The position numbers and the translations under genes were made by a program. Positions 11,836 through 19,875 of a stretch of 64,000 nt of DNA are shown here, in pieces. How positions within the stretch are numbered: position 1 is the first letter of the stretch; every line of letters starts with the position of its first letter. Location: the NCBI GenBank assembly GCA_020161775.1, contig JAIUOW010000020.1, positions 34,382-98,381 on the forward strand. The letters are read 5' to 3'. The DNA comes from Pseudomonadota bacterium. Lineage in GTDB: Bacteria > Pseudomonadota > Gammaproteobacteria > Burkholderiales > Burkholderiaceae_C. The notes beneath the pieces were generated by a model, which saw only the letters and a list, made by a program, of their open reading frames with translations, ran no database searches and was not told the DNA's origin.

Positions 11836-12337
11836 TGCGCAGGGCCTCGCCTGTTTCCACAGTCACGCGGCGTCCGCGCAGCTCCAGCACGAGCTCGTCC
11901 ACGAATGCGATGGCCAGGATGACGGTGCCCAGCGCCATGGCGAGCTGCGGTATCCACAGGGGCGTGGCGTCACTGGACGTGGAGATGTCGTGAAAGCTGT
12001 AGGACTGCCAGGACAGACGCACGCTGTAGAACGCAAACAGCAGGGCCAGCAGCGTGGCCGCGCCCAGCGCCCAGACCTCCAGGCCGCGTTTCCATCGGCC
12101 CTTCAGTGCATTGATGACCAGCGTGACGCGGATGTGCTCGCCACGCTTGAGGGTATGGGCCAGCGCCAGGAAGCCGCTGGCCGCCATGAAGTAGCCCGCA
12201 TAGGCATCCGTGCCCGGCACGTGGAACTGCAGTTGCCGGCTGACGATGGACAGCAGCACCATGACCAGCAGGCCCACCATGAAAAGCGCCGCCAGGGCGG
12301 CGGCGCTCAGGTACAGCGCATCGAGAAACTTGCGCAT
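11828..12337 (-). CDS. dctQ: TRAP transporter small permease subunit (DctQ)
   Basis: A 169-residue protein with four predicted membrane helices, the standard DctQ size. It has the conserved stretch GYFMAASGFLALAHTLKRGEHIRVTLV and a loop ending in TPLWIPQLAMALG. It joins the large permease in the inner membrane. The start is 6 bases after the dctP stop and the end overlaps dctM, so the three genes are one unit. It resembles the DctQ at 17033-17542, including the spacing of Trp residues (TPLWIPQ against SPLWIPQ). Confidence 0.9.
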   Translation of the reverse strand: MRKFLDALYLSAAALAALFMVGLLVMVLLSIVSRQLQFHVPGTDAYAGYFMAASGFLALAHTLKRGEHIRVTLVINALKGRWKRGLEVWALGAATLLALLFAFYSVRLSWQSYSFHDISTSSDATPLWIPQLAMALGTVILAIAFVDELVLELRGRRVTVETGEALRNE

Positions 12338-12343
12338 CGGTGC

Positions 12344-13309
12344 TTACTTGCGGAAGGCGTCAACCAGTTGCTGGCCTTCGGGGCCGGCCTTGTCCAGCCA
12401 TTCCTTGAGCATCACGTCGCCGACTTTCTTCATGTCGGCCTTCAGCGTCGCCGAGGGCGGCAGGATGTTCATGCCGGCGGCCTTGAGCTTGTCCAGCGTG
12501 TCGCCGTTGGCCTTCTTGCTGGCGGCCAGTCCGCGGGCTTCGGCGTCGGCGCCAGCCTTGAGCAGGGCGTCCTGCGTGGGCTTGTCCAGCGCGTCGAAAG
12601 CCTTCTTGTTGACCAGCACGGCGTTCTTGGGCAGCCAGGCCTGGGTGTCGTACCAGTACTTGATGTGCTCGTAGGTCTTGGAGTCAAAGCCGGTGGAGCC
12701 CGAGGACATGTAGCTTTCGATCACGCCCGTGGCCATGGCCTGCGACAGCTCGGCGGCCTGCACGGTCACGGGCTGGGCCCCCACCAGCTCGGCGATGCGC
12801 GCGGTGGCGGGGCTGTAGGCGCGCCACTTCACGCTCTTGAGGTCGGCTGCGCTGTTGATGGGCTTCTTGACGTAGATGCCTTGGGGGGGCCACGGCACGG
12901 CGTACAGGGCCATCATGCCGTCGGCGGCCAGCTTCTTGTCCATGAACGGCTTTTGCGCTTTCCACAGCTTGACCGCCGCGTCGTAGCTGTCAGCCAGGAA
13001 CGGGATGCCGTCGGCGCCAAAGAGCTGCCATTCGTTCTGGAAGTTCACCAGCAGCACCTCGCCGATCTGGGCCTGGCCGCCTTGCACGGCGCGCTTGATC
13101 TCGGGGGCCTTGAACAGCGCGGCATTGGGGTGCACCGTGATCTTGAGCTTGCCGCCGGTGGCCTTGTCCACGTCGTTGGCAAACTGAACGAGGTTTTCGG
13201 TGTGGAAATTGGTGGCCGGGTAGGCTGCGGGCAGATCCCACTTGGTTTGCGCGAAGGCCGATGCGCCCAGGGTCAAGGCGGCGGCCATCAGTCCGAGTTT
13301 GTATTTCAT
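12344..13309 (-). CDS. dctP: TRAP transporter periplasmic solute-binding protein (DctP)
   Basis: A 321-residue binding protein with a signal peptide (MKYKLGLMAAALTLGASAFA, cleavage before QTKWD). The DctP fold markers are present: TGGKLKITVHPNAALFKAPE, VPWPPQGIY, and the Arg of VKWRAYSPATARI, which in this family usually contacts the ligand carboxylate. GGAGAG precedes the ATG. Two paralogues lie at 15968-16933 and 18887-19864. The gene is divergent from the racemase-family gene with fewer than 30 bases between starts, so the two promoters must overlap coding sequence or the racemase start lies further in. Confidence 0.92.
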   Translation of the reverse strand: MKYKLGLMAAALTLGASAFAQTKWDLPAAYPATNFHTENLVQFANDVDKATGGKLKITVHPNAALFKAPEIKRAVQGGQAQIGEVLLVNFQNEWQLFGADGIPFLADSYDAAVKLWKAQKPFMDKKLAADGMMALYAVPWPPQGIYVKKPINSAADLKSVKWRAYSPATARIAELVGAQPVTVQAAELSQAMATGVIESYMSSGSTGFDSKTYEHIKYWYDTQAWLPKNAVLVNKKAFDALDKPTQDALLKAGADAEARGLAASKKANGDTLDKLKAAGMNILPPSATLKADMKKVGDVMLKEWLDKAGPEGQQLVDAFRK

Positions 13310-13333
13310 GGTCTCTCCGGGACAATGAGGTGG

Positions 13334-14122
13334 ATGAACGAGAGCGCCAGCATAAATGCAAATAGCGGGCCAGCCGCTACGGTATTTCCCCCGAGGGCTG
13401 TCACACAGGCGCCTGCGCCGGCCAGGCCGGTGCTGGGCATCGTCATGCTGGACACGCGCTTTCCCCGGCCGCCGGGCGACGTGGGCCATGCGGCCACCTG
13501 GGGTGTACCGGTCAATTTCAACGTGGTCCGCGGCATCTGGCCCGACAAGGTGGTGCGCTCCGCCAAGGGGCTGCGCGCCGGGCGCGTCACGCCCGCGTTC
13601 ATTTCCGTGGTGCGCCACCTGGAAAAATCGGGCGTGGCGGCCATCACCACCAGCTGCGGCTTTCTGGTGCTGTTGCAAAAAGAACTACAGGCCGCGTGCA
13701 AGGTGCCAGTGCTCACGTCCAGCCTGCTGCTGTTGCCGCGCCTGCTCAAGGAGGAGGCCCAGGTGGGGGTGCTGACCATCAGTGCCGCCGCGCTGGGTGA
13801 AGAGCACCTGCGCAGCGCCGGTGTGCTGCGCGACCGCGTGAAGGATGTGCTGGTGCAGGGCGTGGACCCGCAGGGTGAATTTGCCACGGCCATCCTGGGC
13901 AACCGCGAGCAGATGGACCTGCAGCGCGCGGGCGCCGACGTGGTGGCTGCCGCGCTGGCGCTCAAGGCCCGCGCGCCGCAGCTGCGCACGGTGGTGCTGG
14001 AATGCACCAACATGCCGCCGTACGCGCAGCAGATCCGTGACGCGACGGCGCTGCAGGTGCTGTCACTGCGTGACCTGCCGGCGCTCCAACCCTTCGCTGC
14101 GTTGCCACAGGAGCCGGCATGA
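13334..14122 (+). CDS. Aspartate/glutamate racemase family protein
   Basis: A protein of up to 262 residues of the Asp/Glu/hydantoin racemase superfamily. The first catalytic cysteine region is TTSCGFLVLLQ (residue ~105) and the second is VLECTNMPPYAQQI (residue ~225), the pair expected for two-base racemases. The first ~30 residues (rich in Ala, Pro and Ser) are poorly conserved in type, so translation may begin later, for example at a GTG shortly before VLGIVMLDTRFP. It overlaps the LysR gene by 4 bases (ATGA). The substrate is unknown; its place between two TRAP sets and a D-glutamate-cyclase-like gene suggests an acidic amino acid (inference). Confidence 0.82.
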   Translation: MNESASINANSGPAATVFPPRAVTQAPAPARPVLGIVMLDTRFPRPPGDVGHAATWGVPVNFNVVRGIWPDKVVRSAKGLRAGRVTPAFISVVRHLEKSGVAAITTSCGFLVLLQKELQAACKVPVLTSSLLLLPRLLKEEAQVGVLTISAAALGEEHLRSAGVLRDRVKDVLVQGVDPQGEFATAILGNREQMDLQRAGADVVAAALALKARAPQLRTVVLECTNMPPYAQQIRDATALQVLSLRDLPALQPFAALPQEPA

Positions 14123-15030
14123 ATCTGCGTTTTGTGGAGGCGTTTTACTGGGTTGCGTCGCTCAAGAGCGTGACGCGCGCGGCCGAGAAGCTGTTTCTCA
14201 CGCAGTCGGCCATGTCCAGCCGCATCGCTGCGCTGGAAGAAGAGCTGGGCGTGCTGCTGCTGGACCGGCGCGACAAGCAGTTTCGCCTGACGATTGCGGG
14301 CACGCGATTCTTCACCTATGCCCAGCGCCTGCTGGAGCTGCAGCGCGAGGTCAAGGCCGAAATGGGTTCGGGCGCGCCGATGGCCGTGTCCATGCGCATT
14401 GGCGCGATTGAATCGGTGCTGCACTCATGGCTTATCCCGTGGATCGAAAAGCTGCGCGCCGACCACCCGGCGCTGGAGCTGGAGCTGACGGTGGAAACCA
14501 CGCCCATCCTGGTGGAGCAGGTGCAGCGCGGCACGCAGGACCTGGTGTTCGCCGCGCTGCCCGCGTCGGCCGATGGCGTGCGCAGCCGGGCGCTGCCGCC
14601 CATGGAGATGGTGTTCATGGGCAATGCGCAGCTGCACCGCAAGCGCCGCTACACCCTGGCGGAGCTGGGCGAGCAGGAAATCCTGACGTTCCAGCGCGGC
14701 TCGCTGCCTCATGTGGCGCTGGTGGACCTGTTTCGCCAGGCGGGCGTGGAACCCAAACGGGTGCACACGATTTCGTCGATCTCCGCCATGGTGCAGCTGG
14801 TGCAGGGCGGCTTTGGCGTGGCCACGCTGCCGCGCCGCGCGGTGCAGCGGCTGCTGGCCTTTCCCAACCTGAAGCTGCTGCCCTGCGACACCGCGCTGCA
14901 GCCCTTGCCCATTCACGCCAGCTACCGCAATGACCCCAGCTCGCACACGGTGGAGACGGTCATCAAGTCGGCGTTCGCGTTCATCGACGCAAAATCCGGC
15001 ACCAAAAAGGTTCAGCGAAAAAATCGATGA
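14119..15030 (+). CDS. LysR-family transcriptional regulator
   Basis: A 303-residue regulator. The N-terminal winged helix-turn-helix is typical (VTRAAEKLFLTQSAMSSRIA, then LEEELGVLLLDRR). The effector domain fills residues ~90-295. The ATG overlaps the stop of the racemase-family gene, so the two are co-expressed. It precedes the DUF1445/TRAP/5-oxoprolinase operon and is the obvious candidate to control it or the divergent TRAP genes. Its ligand cannot be read from the sequence. Confidence 0.92.
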   Translation: MNLRFVEAFYWVASLKSVTRAAEKLFLTQSAMSSRIAALEEELGVLLLDRRDKQFRLTIAGTRFFTYAQRLLELQREVKAEMGSGAPMAVSMRIGAIESVLHSWLIPWIEKLRADHPALELELTVETTPILVEQVQRGTQDLVFAALPASADGVRSRALPPMEMVFMGNAQLHRKRRYTLAELGEQEILTFQRGSLPHVALVDLFRQAGVEPKRVHTISSISAMVQLVQGGFGVATLPRRAVQRLLAFPNLKLLPCDTALQPLPIHASYRNDPSSHTVETVIKSAFAFIDAKSGTKKVQRKNR

Positions 15031-15051
15031 TCTAAGCGAAAAATTTTGAAT

Positions 15052-15080
15052 TTGAACAAGCCCTGAGTGCCCACTACAAT
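15052..15080 (+). promoter_or_regulatory. Sigma-70-type promoter of the DUF1445/TRAP operon
   Basis: TTGAAC (15052-15057) and TACAAT (15075-15080) are separated by exactly 17 bases, a good match to the housekeeping promoter. Transcription would start near 15087, about 40 bases before the GTG of the first gene. Confidence 0.65.
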
Positions 15081-15090
15081 CCGCCCATCG

Positions 15091-15107
15091 TCATGCAATT
15101 GACATGA
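15091..15107. promoter_or_regulatory. Palindrome just after the predicted transcription start
   Basis: TCATG-caattga-CATGA is a perfect 5-base inverted repeat just downstream of the predicted transcription start. A regulator bound here would block the promoter. Which protein binds is unknown; LysR sites usually lie upstream of the promoter, so this may be for another factor. Confidence 0.35.
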
Positions 15108-15127
15108 TTTGAATCAAAGGACGTGCG

Positions 15128-15952
15128 GTGGGATCAGCTCTGGATTTGGCGCAGGCGGTGTTTGGCCGCGAAGGCACGCAGAACGCGGCCCATGTACGCG
15201 GGCTGATCCGCCAGGGCGTGTGGACGCACCACACCAGCGGTCTGGCCGACGAGCATGTGCAGGGCAACGTGGTGATCCTGCCGGAGGCCCAGGCCAATGA
15301 TTTCCTGCGCTACTGCCAGCGCAACCCCAAGCCCTGTCCGCTGCTGGCTGTATCGGAGCCCGGCCACGCGCTGCTGCCCACGCTGGGGCGTGACATCAAC
15401 ATCTGCACCGACGTGCCGCGCTACCGCGTGTGGCGCGATGGCGAGCTGGTGGAGGAGCCGTGCGACATCACCGCGCTGTGGCGCAACGACCTGGTGACCT
15501 TCGTCATCGGCTGCTCGTTCAGCTTCGAGCAGGCGCTGATGGATGCCGGGTTGCCGCTGCGCCATGTGCAGCAGGGCCGCAACGTGGCCATGTACCGCAC
15601 CAATATCGCCACCCAGCCCGCCGGTGTGTTCCACGGCCCCATGGTCGTGTCCATGCGGCCCATGAAGGCCGCCGCCGTGATCCGCGCGGTGCAGGTGACC
15701 TCCCGCTTTCCTGACGTGCATGGCGCGCCGGTGCACATCGGCGACCCGTCCCTGATCGGCATCGCCGACCTGCAGCAGCCCGACTATGGCGACGCGGTGG
15801 AGGTGATGCCCGATGAACTGCCGGTGTTCTGGGCCTGCGGCGTCACGCCGCAGGCCGCAATCCGCCAGGCCCGCCCCGCGTTCTGCATCACCCACGCGCC
15901 TGGCGCGATGCTGATCACCGATCTTCTCAACACCCAGCTTGCCAGCTTTTAA
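15128..15952 (+). CDS. DUF1445 protein, putative D-glutamate cyclase / hydro-lyase
   Basis: A 274-residue member of the DUF1445 (UPF0317, YcsI-like) family. The conserved blocks [31 protein letters not shown] and [12 protein letters not shown] are present, as is [13 protein letters not shown] near the end. The mammalian mitochondrial protein with this domain converts D-glutamate to 5-oxo-D-proline; bacterial members are usually only called putative hydro-lyases. The start is GTG with AAAGGACG upstream. The same operon ends with a 5-oxoprolinase, which supports the D-glutamate cyclase reading (inference). Confidence 0.85.
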   Translation: MGSALDLAQAVFGREGTQNAAHVRGLIRQGVWTHHTSGLADEHVQGNVVILPEAQANDFLRYCQRNPKPCPLLAVSEPGHALLPTLGRDINICTDVPRYRVWRDGELVEEPCDITALWRNDLVTFVIGCSFSFEQALMDAGLPLRHVQQGRNVAMYRTNIATQPAGVFHGPMVVSMRPMKAAAVIRAVQVTSRFPDVHGAPVHIGDPSLIGIADLQQPDYGDAVEVMPDELPVFWACGVTPQAAIRQARPAFCITHAPGAMLITDLLNTQLASF

Positions 15953-15967
15953 CTCAAGGAGCCAACG

Positions 15968-16933
15968 ATGAAGAAACTCATGTTCTGCCTGACCGCCCTG
16001 ATGGTCGCAGCCAGCGCGACGGCGCAGACCAAGTGGGACCTGCCCACGGGCTACAGCGCCAACAGCTTCCAGACGCAGAACGTGCAGCAGTTCGCCACCG
16101 AGGTGGACCAGCTCACCGGCGGCAAGCTCAAGATCACGCTGCATCCGGGGGGCTCGCTGTACAAGGCCAACGAGATCAAGCGCGCCGTGCAGACGGGCCA
16201 GGTGCCCGCCGCTGAGTTCATCCTGTCGGGCGCGGCCAACGAGAACCCGCTGTTCGGCGTGGACTCCATTCCGTTCCTGGCCACCGGCTACGCCGACGCC
16301 AAGCGCCTGTACCAGGCCGCCAAGCCCGCGCAGGACAAGCTGCTGGCATCCCAGGGCATGAAGGTGCTGTTCACCGTGCCGTGGCCGGGCCAGTCGCTGT
16401 ATTCGCTCAAGCCCATCAATGCGCCGGCGGATTTTGCGGGTACCAAGATGCGCGCCTACAACCCCGCCACCACCCGCATCGCGCAGCTGCTCAAGGCGCA
16501 GCCCGTGACCATCCAGCTGGCGGAGCTGGGCCAGGCCCTGGCCACCGGCGGCGTGCAGAACTTCCTGACCTCCAGCGCGAGCGGCGTGGAAAGCAAGCTG
16601 CACGAGCAGGTGAAGTATTTCTATCCGGTCAGTGCCTGGCTGCCGCGCAATGCCACGGTGGTGAGCCAGAAGGCCTTTGACGCGTTGGACAAGCCCACGC
16701 AGGAGGCGGTGCTCAAGGCCGCCGCCGCAGCCGAAGCGCGCGGCTGGGCCACCAGCGAACGGCTGGACAGTGAATACATCAAGGAGCTCGGCGCCAAGGG
16801 CATGACGATTGCCGCGCCGTCTGACGCGGTGAAGAAGGTGCTGGCCGACATCGGCGAGACCATGACCGCTGAATGGCTCAAGACCGCTGGCGCCGAAGGC
16901 CAGGGCGTGATCGACGCTTACCGCAAGCCGTAA
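15968..16933 (+). CDS. dctP: TRAP transporter solute-binding protein (DctP), first of two in the operon
   Basis: A 321-residue periplasmic binding protein with a signal peptide (MKKLMFCLTALMVAASATA). It is the closest paralogue of the leftward DctP, sharing QTKWDLP at the mature N-terminus and TGGKLKIT a little later. The ligand-loop region MRAYNPATTRIAQLL contains the conserved Arg. It follows the DUF1445 gene by 15 bases with AAGGAG before the ATG. A stem-loop right after its stop probably keeps its mRNA more abundant than that of the permeases. Confidence 0.92.
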   Translation: MKKLMFCLTALMVAASATAQTKWDLPTGYSANSFQTQNVQQFATEVDQLTGGKLKITLHPGGSLYKANEIKRAVQTGQVPAAEFILSGAANENPLFGVDSIPFLATGYADAKRLYQAAKPAQDKLLASQGMKVLFTVPWPGQSLYSLKPINAPADFAGTKMRAYNPATTRIAQLLKAQPVTIQLAELGQALATGGVQNFLTSSASGVESKLHEQVKYFYPVSAWLPRNATVVSQKAFDALDKPTQEAVLKAAAAAEARGWATSERLDSEYIKELGAKGMTIAAPSDAVKKVLADIGETMTAEWLKTAGAEGQGVIDAYRKP

Positions 16934-16952
16934 GCCGCCCCGGTTGTCTCCT

Positions 16953-16995
16953 GCGGCGGGAAGCACCTTGCTTCTTCGGCCTTCCGCCGCTTTTC
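16953..16995 (+). terminator. Stem-loop with T-run between dctP and dctQM (attenuator-like)
   Basis: GCGGCGGGAAG pairs with CTTCCGCCGC (one bulge) and is followed by TTTTCCCCC. The position, directly after a binding-protein gene and before its permease genes, fits a partial terminator that gives excess binding protein over permease. Confidence 0.55.
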
Positions 16996-17032
16996 CCCCT
17001 TCCCTCAAGTCAGTCCGAACCAGGAGCGTGCG

Positions 17033-17542
17033 GTGGCCAAACTCGTCCTCAATTTCTACAAGCTGCTCATGCTGCTGGCCTGCGTGGCCATGGTGGCGGC
17101 CTTTGGCATCGTCCTGCTGGGGGTGGTGGCCCGTGAAGTCCATTGGGATATCCCGGGGCTGGACGCCTATGCCGGCTACGCGATTGCGGCGGCGCTGTTC
17201 CTGGCCTTGCCCGGCACGCTCCAGCATGGCGACCACATCCGCGTGACGCTGCTGCTGGACAAGGTGCCCACCCGGTTGCGTGGCGCGCTGGAATGGTGGT
17301 GCCTGGCGGCGGCCTTTGGCGTGGCGGTGTACCTCGCCTGGTATGCGGGGCGACTGGTCTGGGTGTCGTATGCCACCCATGACATCTCGCCCGCAGCGGA
17401 TGCCTCGCCCCTGTGGATTCCCCAGATCGCCATGGCGCTGGGCTGCATTGGCTTTGCCTTGTCATTTGGCCATGCACTCATAGAGCGCTGGCGCGGTGGC
17501 AGCTTCATTGGCGTGGCCGGTGATGCGGCCCATGTTGAATAA
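17033..17542 (+). CDS. dctQ: TRAP transporter small permease subunit (DctQ)
   Basis: A 169-residue, four-helix protein, the same length as the leftward DctQ. Conserved parts are GYAIAAALFLALPGTLQHGD and SPLWIPQIAMALG. The start is GTG at 17033 after AGGAGCG. It lies 99 bases behind dctP, a gap holding the stem-loop, and 18 bases before dctM. It partners the DctM that follows. Confidence 0.9.
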   Translation: MAKLVLNFYKLLMLLACVAMVAAFGIVLLGVVAREVHWDIPGLDAYAGYAIAAALFLALPGTLQHGDHIRVTLLLDKVPTRLRGALEWWCLAAAFGVAVYLAWYAGRLVWVSYATHDISPAADASPLWIPQIAMALGCIGFALSFGHALIERWRGGSFIGVAGDAAHVE

Positions 17543-17560
17543 AAGCGAAAGAACAACATC

Positions 17561-18859
17561 ATGGACGTCGTGATTGCATTCGCCCTGATCGTGCTGCTGT
17601 TTGCGGTGCTGGGCTCGGGCCTGTGGATCGGCTTGTCGCTGCTGGCGGTGGCGCTGATCGGCATGGAACTGTTTACCTCCCGGCCGGTGGGCGACAGCAT
17701 GATGCTGACCATCTGGGGTTCCACCTCCAGCTGGACGCTCACGGCCTTGCCGCTTTTCCTGTGGATGGGCGAAATCCTGTTTCGCAGCAAGCTGAGCGAC
17801 GACATGTTCAAGGGCCTGGCGCCCTGGCTGGACCGCCTGCCGGGCCGGCTGCTGCACACCAACGTGGTGGGCTGCACCATCTTTGCGGCCATCTCGGGCT
17901 CCAGCGCCGCCACCTGCGCGACCATCGGCAAGATCACCCTGCCCGAGCTGAAAAAGCGCGGTTACCCGGACGACATTTCCATCGGCACCTTGGCGGGTGC
18001 CGGCACGCTGGGCCTGCTGATCCCGCCGTCCATCATCATGATCGTGTACGGCGTGGCGGCCAATGTGTCGATTGCCAAGCTGTTCCTGGCGGGCGTGATT
18101 CCGGGGCTGCTGCTGGCGGCGCTGTTCATGGGCTACATCATCGTCTGGGCCCTGTTCAACAAGGACAAGGTGCCGGCGGCCGATCAGGCCATGAGCTTTG
18201 GCCAGAAGGTGTTTGCCTCGCGCCATTTGATCCCGGTGGTGTCGCTGATCGCCCTGGTGCTGGGCGGCATCTACAGCGGCATTGCCACCGCCACCGAAGC
18301 CGCGGCGTTGGGCGTGGGCGGTGCGCTGCTGCTGGCCAAAATTGAGGGGTCGCTGGACTGGGCGCGCTTCAAGGACGGACTGGTGGCCGCCTGCCGCGTG
18401 TACTGCATGATCGGGCTGATCCTGGCCGGCGCCGCGTTCCTGACGCTGGCCATGGGCTTCATCGGCCTGCCGCGGCACCTGGCGGAATTCATTGGCGCGC
18501 TGCACCTGTCGCCGTTTTCGCTGATGCTGCTGCTGATTGTGTTCTTCATCATCCTGGGCTGCTTCCTGGATGGCATCTCCATGGTGGTGCTGACGATTGC
18601 GGTGCTGTTGCCAACGGTCGAGGCCGCCGGCTTTGACCTGATCTGGTTCGGCATCTTCATCGTGCTGGTGGTCGAGATGGCGCAGATCACGCCACCGGTG
18701 GGGTTCAACCTGTTCGTGCTGCAGGGCCTGACCAAACGCGAGGTGACCTGGATCGCCCGCACCGCCATGCCGCTGTTCTTCCTGATGATCGCGGCCGTGA
18801 TCGCGACCTACTTCTTCCCTGACGTGGTCTTGTGGCTGCCACGCCAGATGCAGGGTTGA
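17561..18859 (+). CDS. dctM: TRAP transporter large permease subunit (DctM)
   Basis: A 432-residue, about 12-helix sodium-coupled permease. Family blocks GSSAATCATIGKITLPEL, LGLLIPPSIIMIVYG and VVEMAQITPPVGFNLFVLQG are intact. Apart from a few regions it mirrors the leftward DctM (10534-11835), so the two sets arose by duplication or repeated acquisition of one type. A second binding-protein gene follows 27 bases later, so one permease may serve two binding proteins. Confidence 0.93.
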   Translation: MDVVIAFALIVLLFAVLGSGLWIGLSLLAVALIGMELFTSRPVGDSMMLTIWGSTSSWTLTALPLFLWMGEILFRSKLSDDMFKGLAPWLDRLPGRLLHTNVVGCTIFAAISGSSAATCATIGKITLPELKKRGYPDDISIGTLAGAGTLGLLIPPSIIMIVYGVAANVSIAKLFLAGVIPGLLLAALFMGYIIVWALFNKDKVPAADQAMSFGQKVFASRHLIPVVSLIALVLGGIYSGIATATEAAALGVGGALLLAKIEGSLDWARFKDGLVAACRVYCMIGLILAGAAFLTLAMGFIGLPRHLAEFIGALHLSPFSLMLLLIVFFIILGCFLDGISMVVLTIAVLLPTVEAAGFDLIWFGIFIVLVVEMAQITPPVGFNLFVLQGLTKREVTWIARTAMPLFFLMIAAVIATYFFPDVVLWLPRQMQG

Positions 18860-18886
18860 GCCACTCCACCCCACCAGGAGTTCACC

Positions 18887-19864
18887 ATGAAGGTCTTGCT
18901 GATTGCCGCGCTCGCAGCGGCCGCGCTGAGTCACGCCCCGATGCTGCACGCCCAGACGAACTGGAAGCTCGCCACCGGCTACCGCGCCGAGTCGTTCCAC
19001 ACGCAGAACGTCATGCAGTTCGCCAAAGATGTGGAGCAGGCCAGCGCCGGTGCGCTGCGCATAGACGTGAAGCCCAACAACGAGCTGTTCAAGCTCAACG
19101 AGATCCGCCAGGCGGTGCAGGACGGCAAGGCCGAGGCTGGCGAGACCATCATGACCAGCATGGTCAAGGAGATTCCCATCGCCGGGGCCGACGCCATTCC
19201 GTTCGTGGTGAGCAGCTATGAGGACGCCAAGCGCATGTGGGACCTGCAGCGCCCGCTGATCGACAAGCATTTCGCGCAGCGCGGCCTGAAGGCGTTGTAT
19301 GCGGTGCCGTGGCCGCCACAGGGGCTGTACGCCGGCGCGCCGGTGCGTTCGTCGGCCGACTTCCGTGGCACGCGCATGCGCACCTACAACCAGTCCACCA
19401 TCCGCATTGCCGAGATGCTGGGCGCCACGCCGGTGGACGTGCCCATGGTGGAAGTCAACAAGGCGTTGGCCAGCGGCAAGATGGACAACATGATCACGTC
19501 CGCCGTGACCGGCGTGGAAAACCAGGTCTGGGGCCAGATCAGGCATTACTACGAAATCAATGCCTGGTTCCCCAAGAACATTGTTTTTGTGAACCTCAAG
19601 GCATTTGACGCCCTGAAGCCCGTCGTGCAGCAGGCCGTGCTGAAGTCCGCGCAAGAGGCCGAGGCGCGCGGCTGGGCCCTGAGCCGGGGCGTTGCCGCCG
19701 ATTCGACCGGCGAGCTGAAAGCCAGGGGCATGAAGGTGGATCGCATCCCGGCCGACTTCGAGGCTGAACTCAAGCGCATGGGCGAGAAATTCTCCCGCGA
19801 ATGGGTACGATCTGTCGGGAACGAGGCCAACAATATTTTCGTGCCGTACTACATCCAACGTTAA
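18887..19864 (+). CDS. dctP: TRAP transporter solute-binding protein (DctP), second of two in the operon
   Basis: A 325-residue binding protein with a signal peptide ending HAPMLHA before [10 protein letters not shown]. It is more diverged than the other two paralogues: the first half keeps [20 protein letters not shown], but TGGKLKIT is replaced by AGALRIDV. The ligand-loop Arg ([15 protein letters not shown]) is kept. AGGAG lies before the ATG. It sits between dctM and the 5-oxoprolinase gene, 11 bases before the latter. It probably binds a different but related ligand from the first DctP (inference). Confidence 0.92.
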   Translation: MKVLLIAALAAAALSHAPMLHAQTNWKLATGYRAESFHTQNVMQFAKDVEQASAGALRIDVKPNNELFKLNEIRQAVQDGKAEAGETIMTSMVKEIPIAGADAIPFVVSSYEDAKRMWDLQRPLIDKHFAQRGLKALYAVPWPPQGLYAGAPVRSSADFRGTRMRTYNQSTIRIAEMLGATPVDVPMVEVNKALASGKMDNMITSAVTGVENQVWGQIRHYYEINAWFPKNIVFVNLKAFDALKPVVQQAVLKSAQEAEARGWALSRGVAADSTGELKARGMKVDRIPADFEAELKRMGEKFSREWVRSVGNEANNIFVPYYIQR

Positions 19865-19875
19865 CCTCACGCACC

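Noticed and set aside
10148-13333. Fluoride riboswitch upstream of crcB or its operon
   Set aside because: crcB starts inside the dctM stop codon, and no crcB-motif pseudoknot sequence was seen upstream of dctP.
15134-17380. Long minus-strand frames opposite the TRAP operon (also 17462-19906)
   Set aside because: Codon-bias shadows with His/Arg/Gln-rich sequence; real genes on the plus strand are complete.
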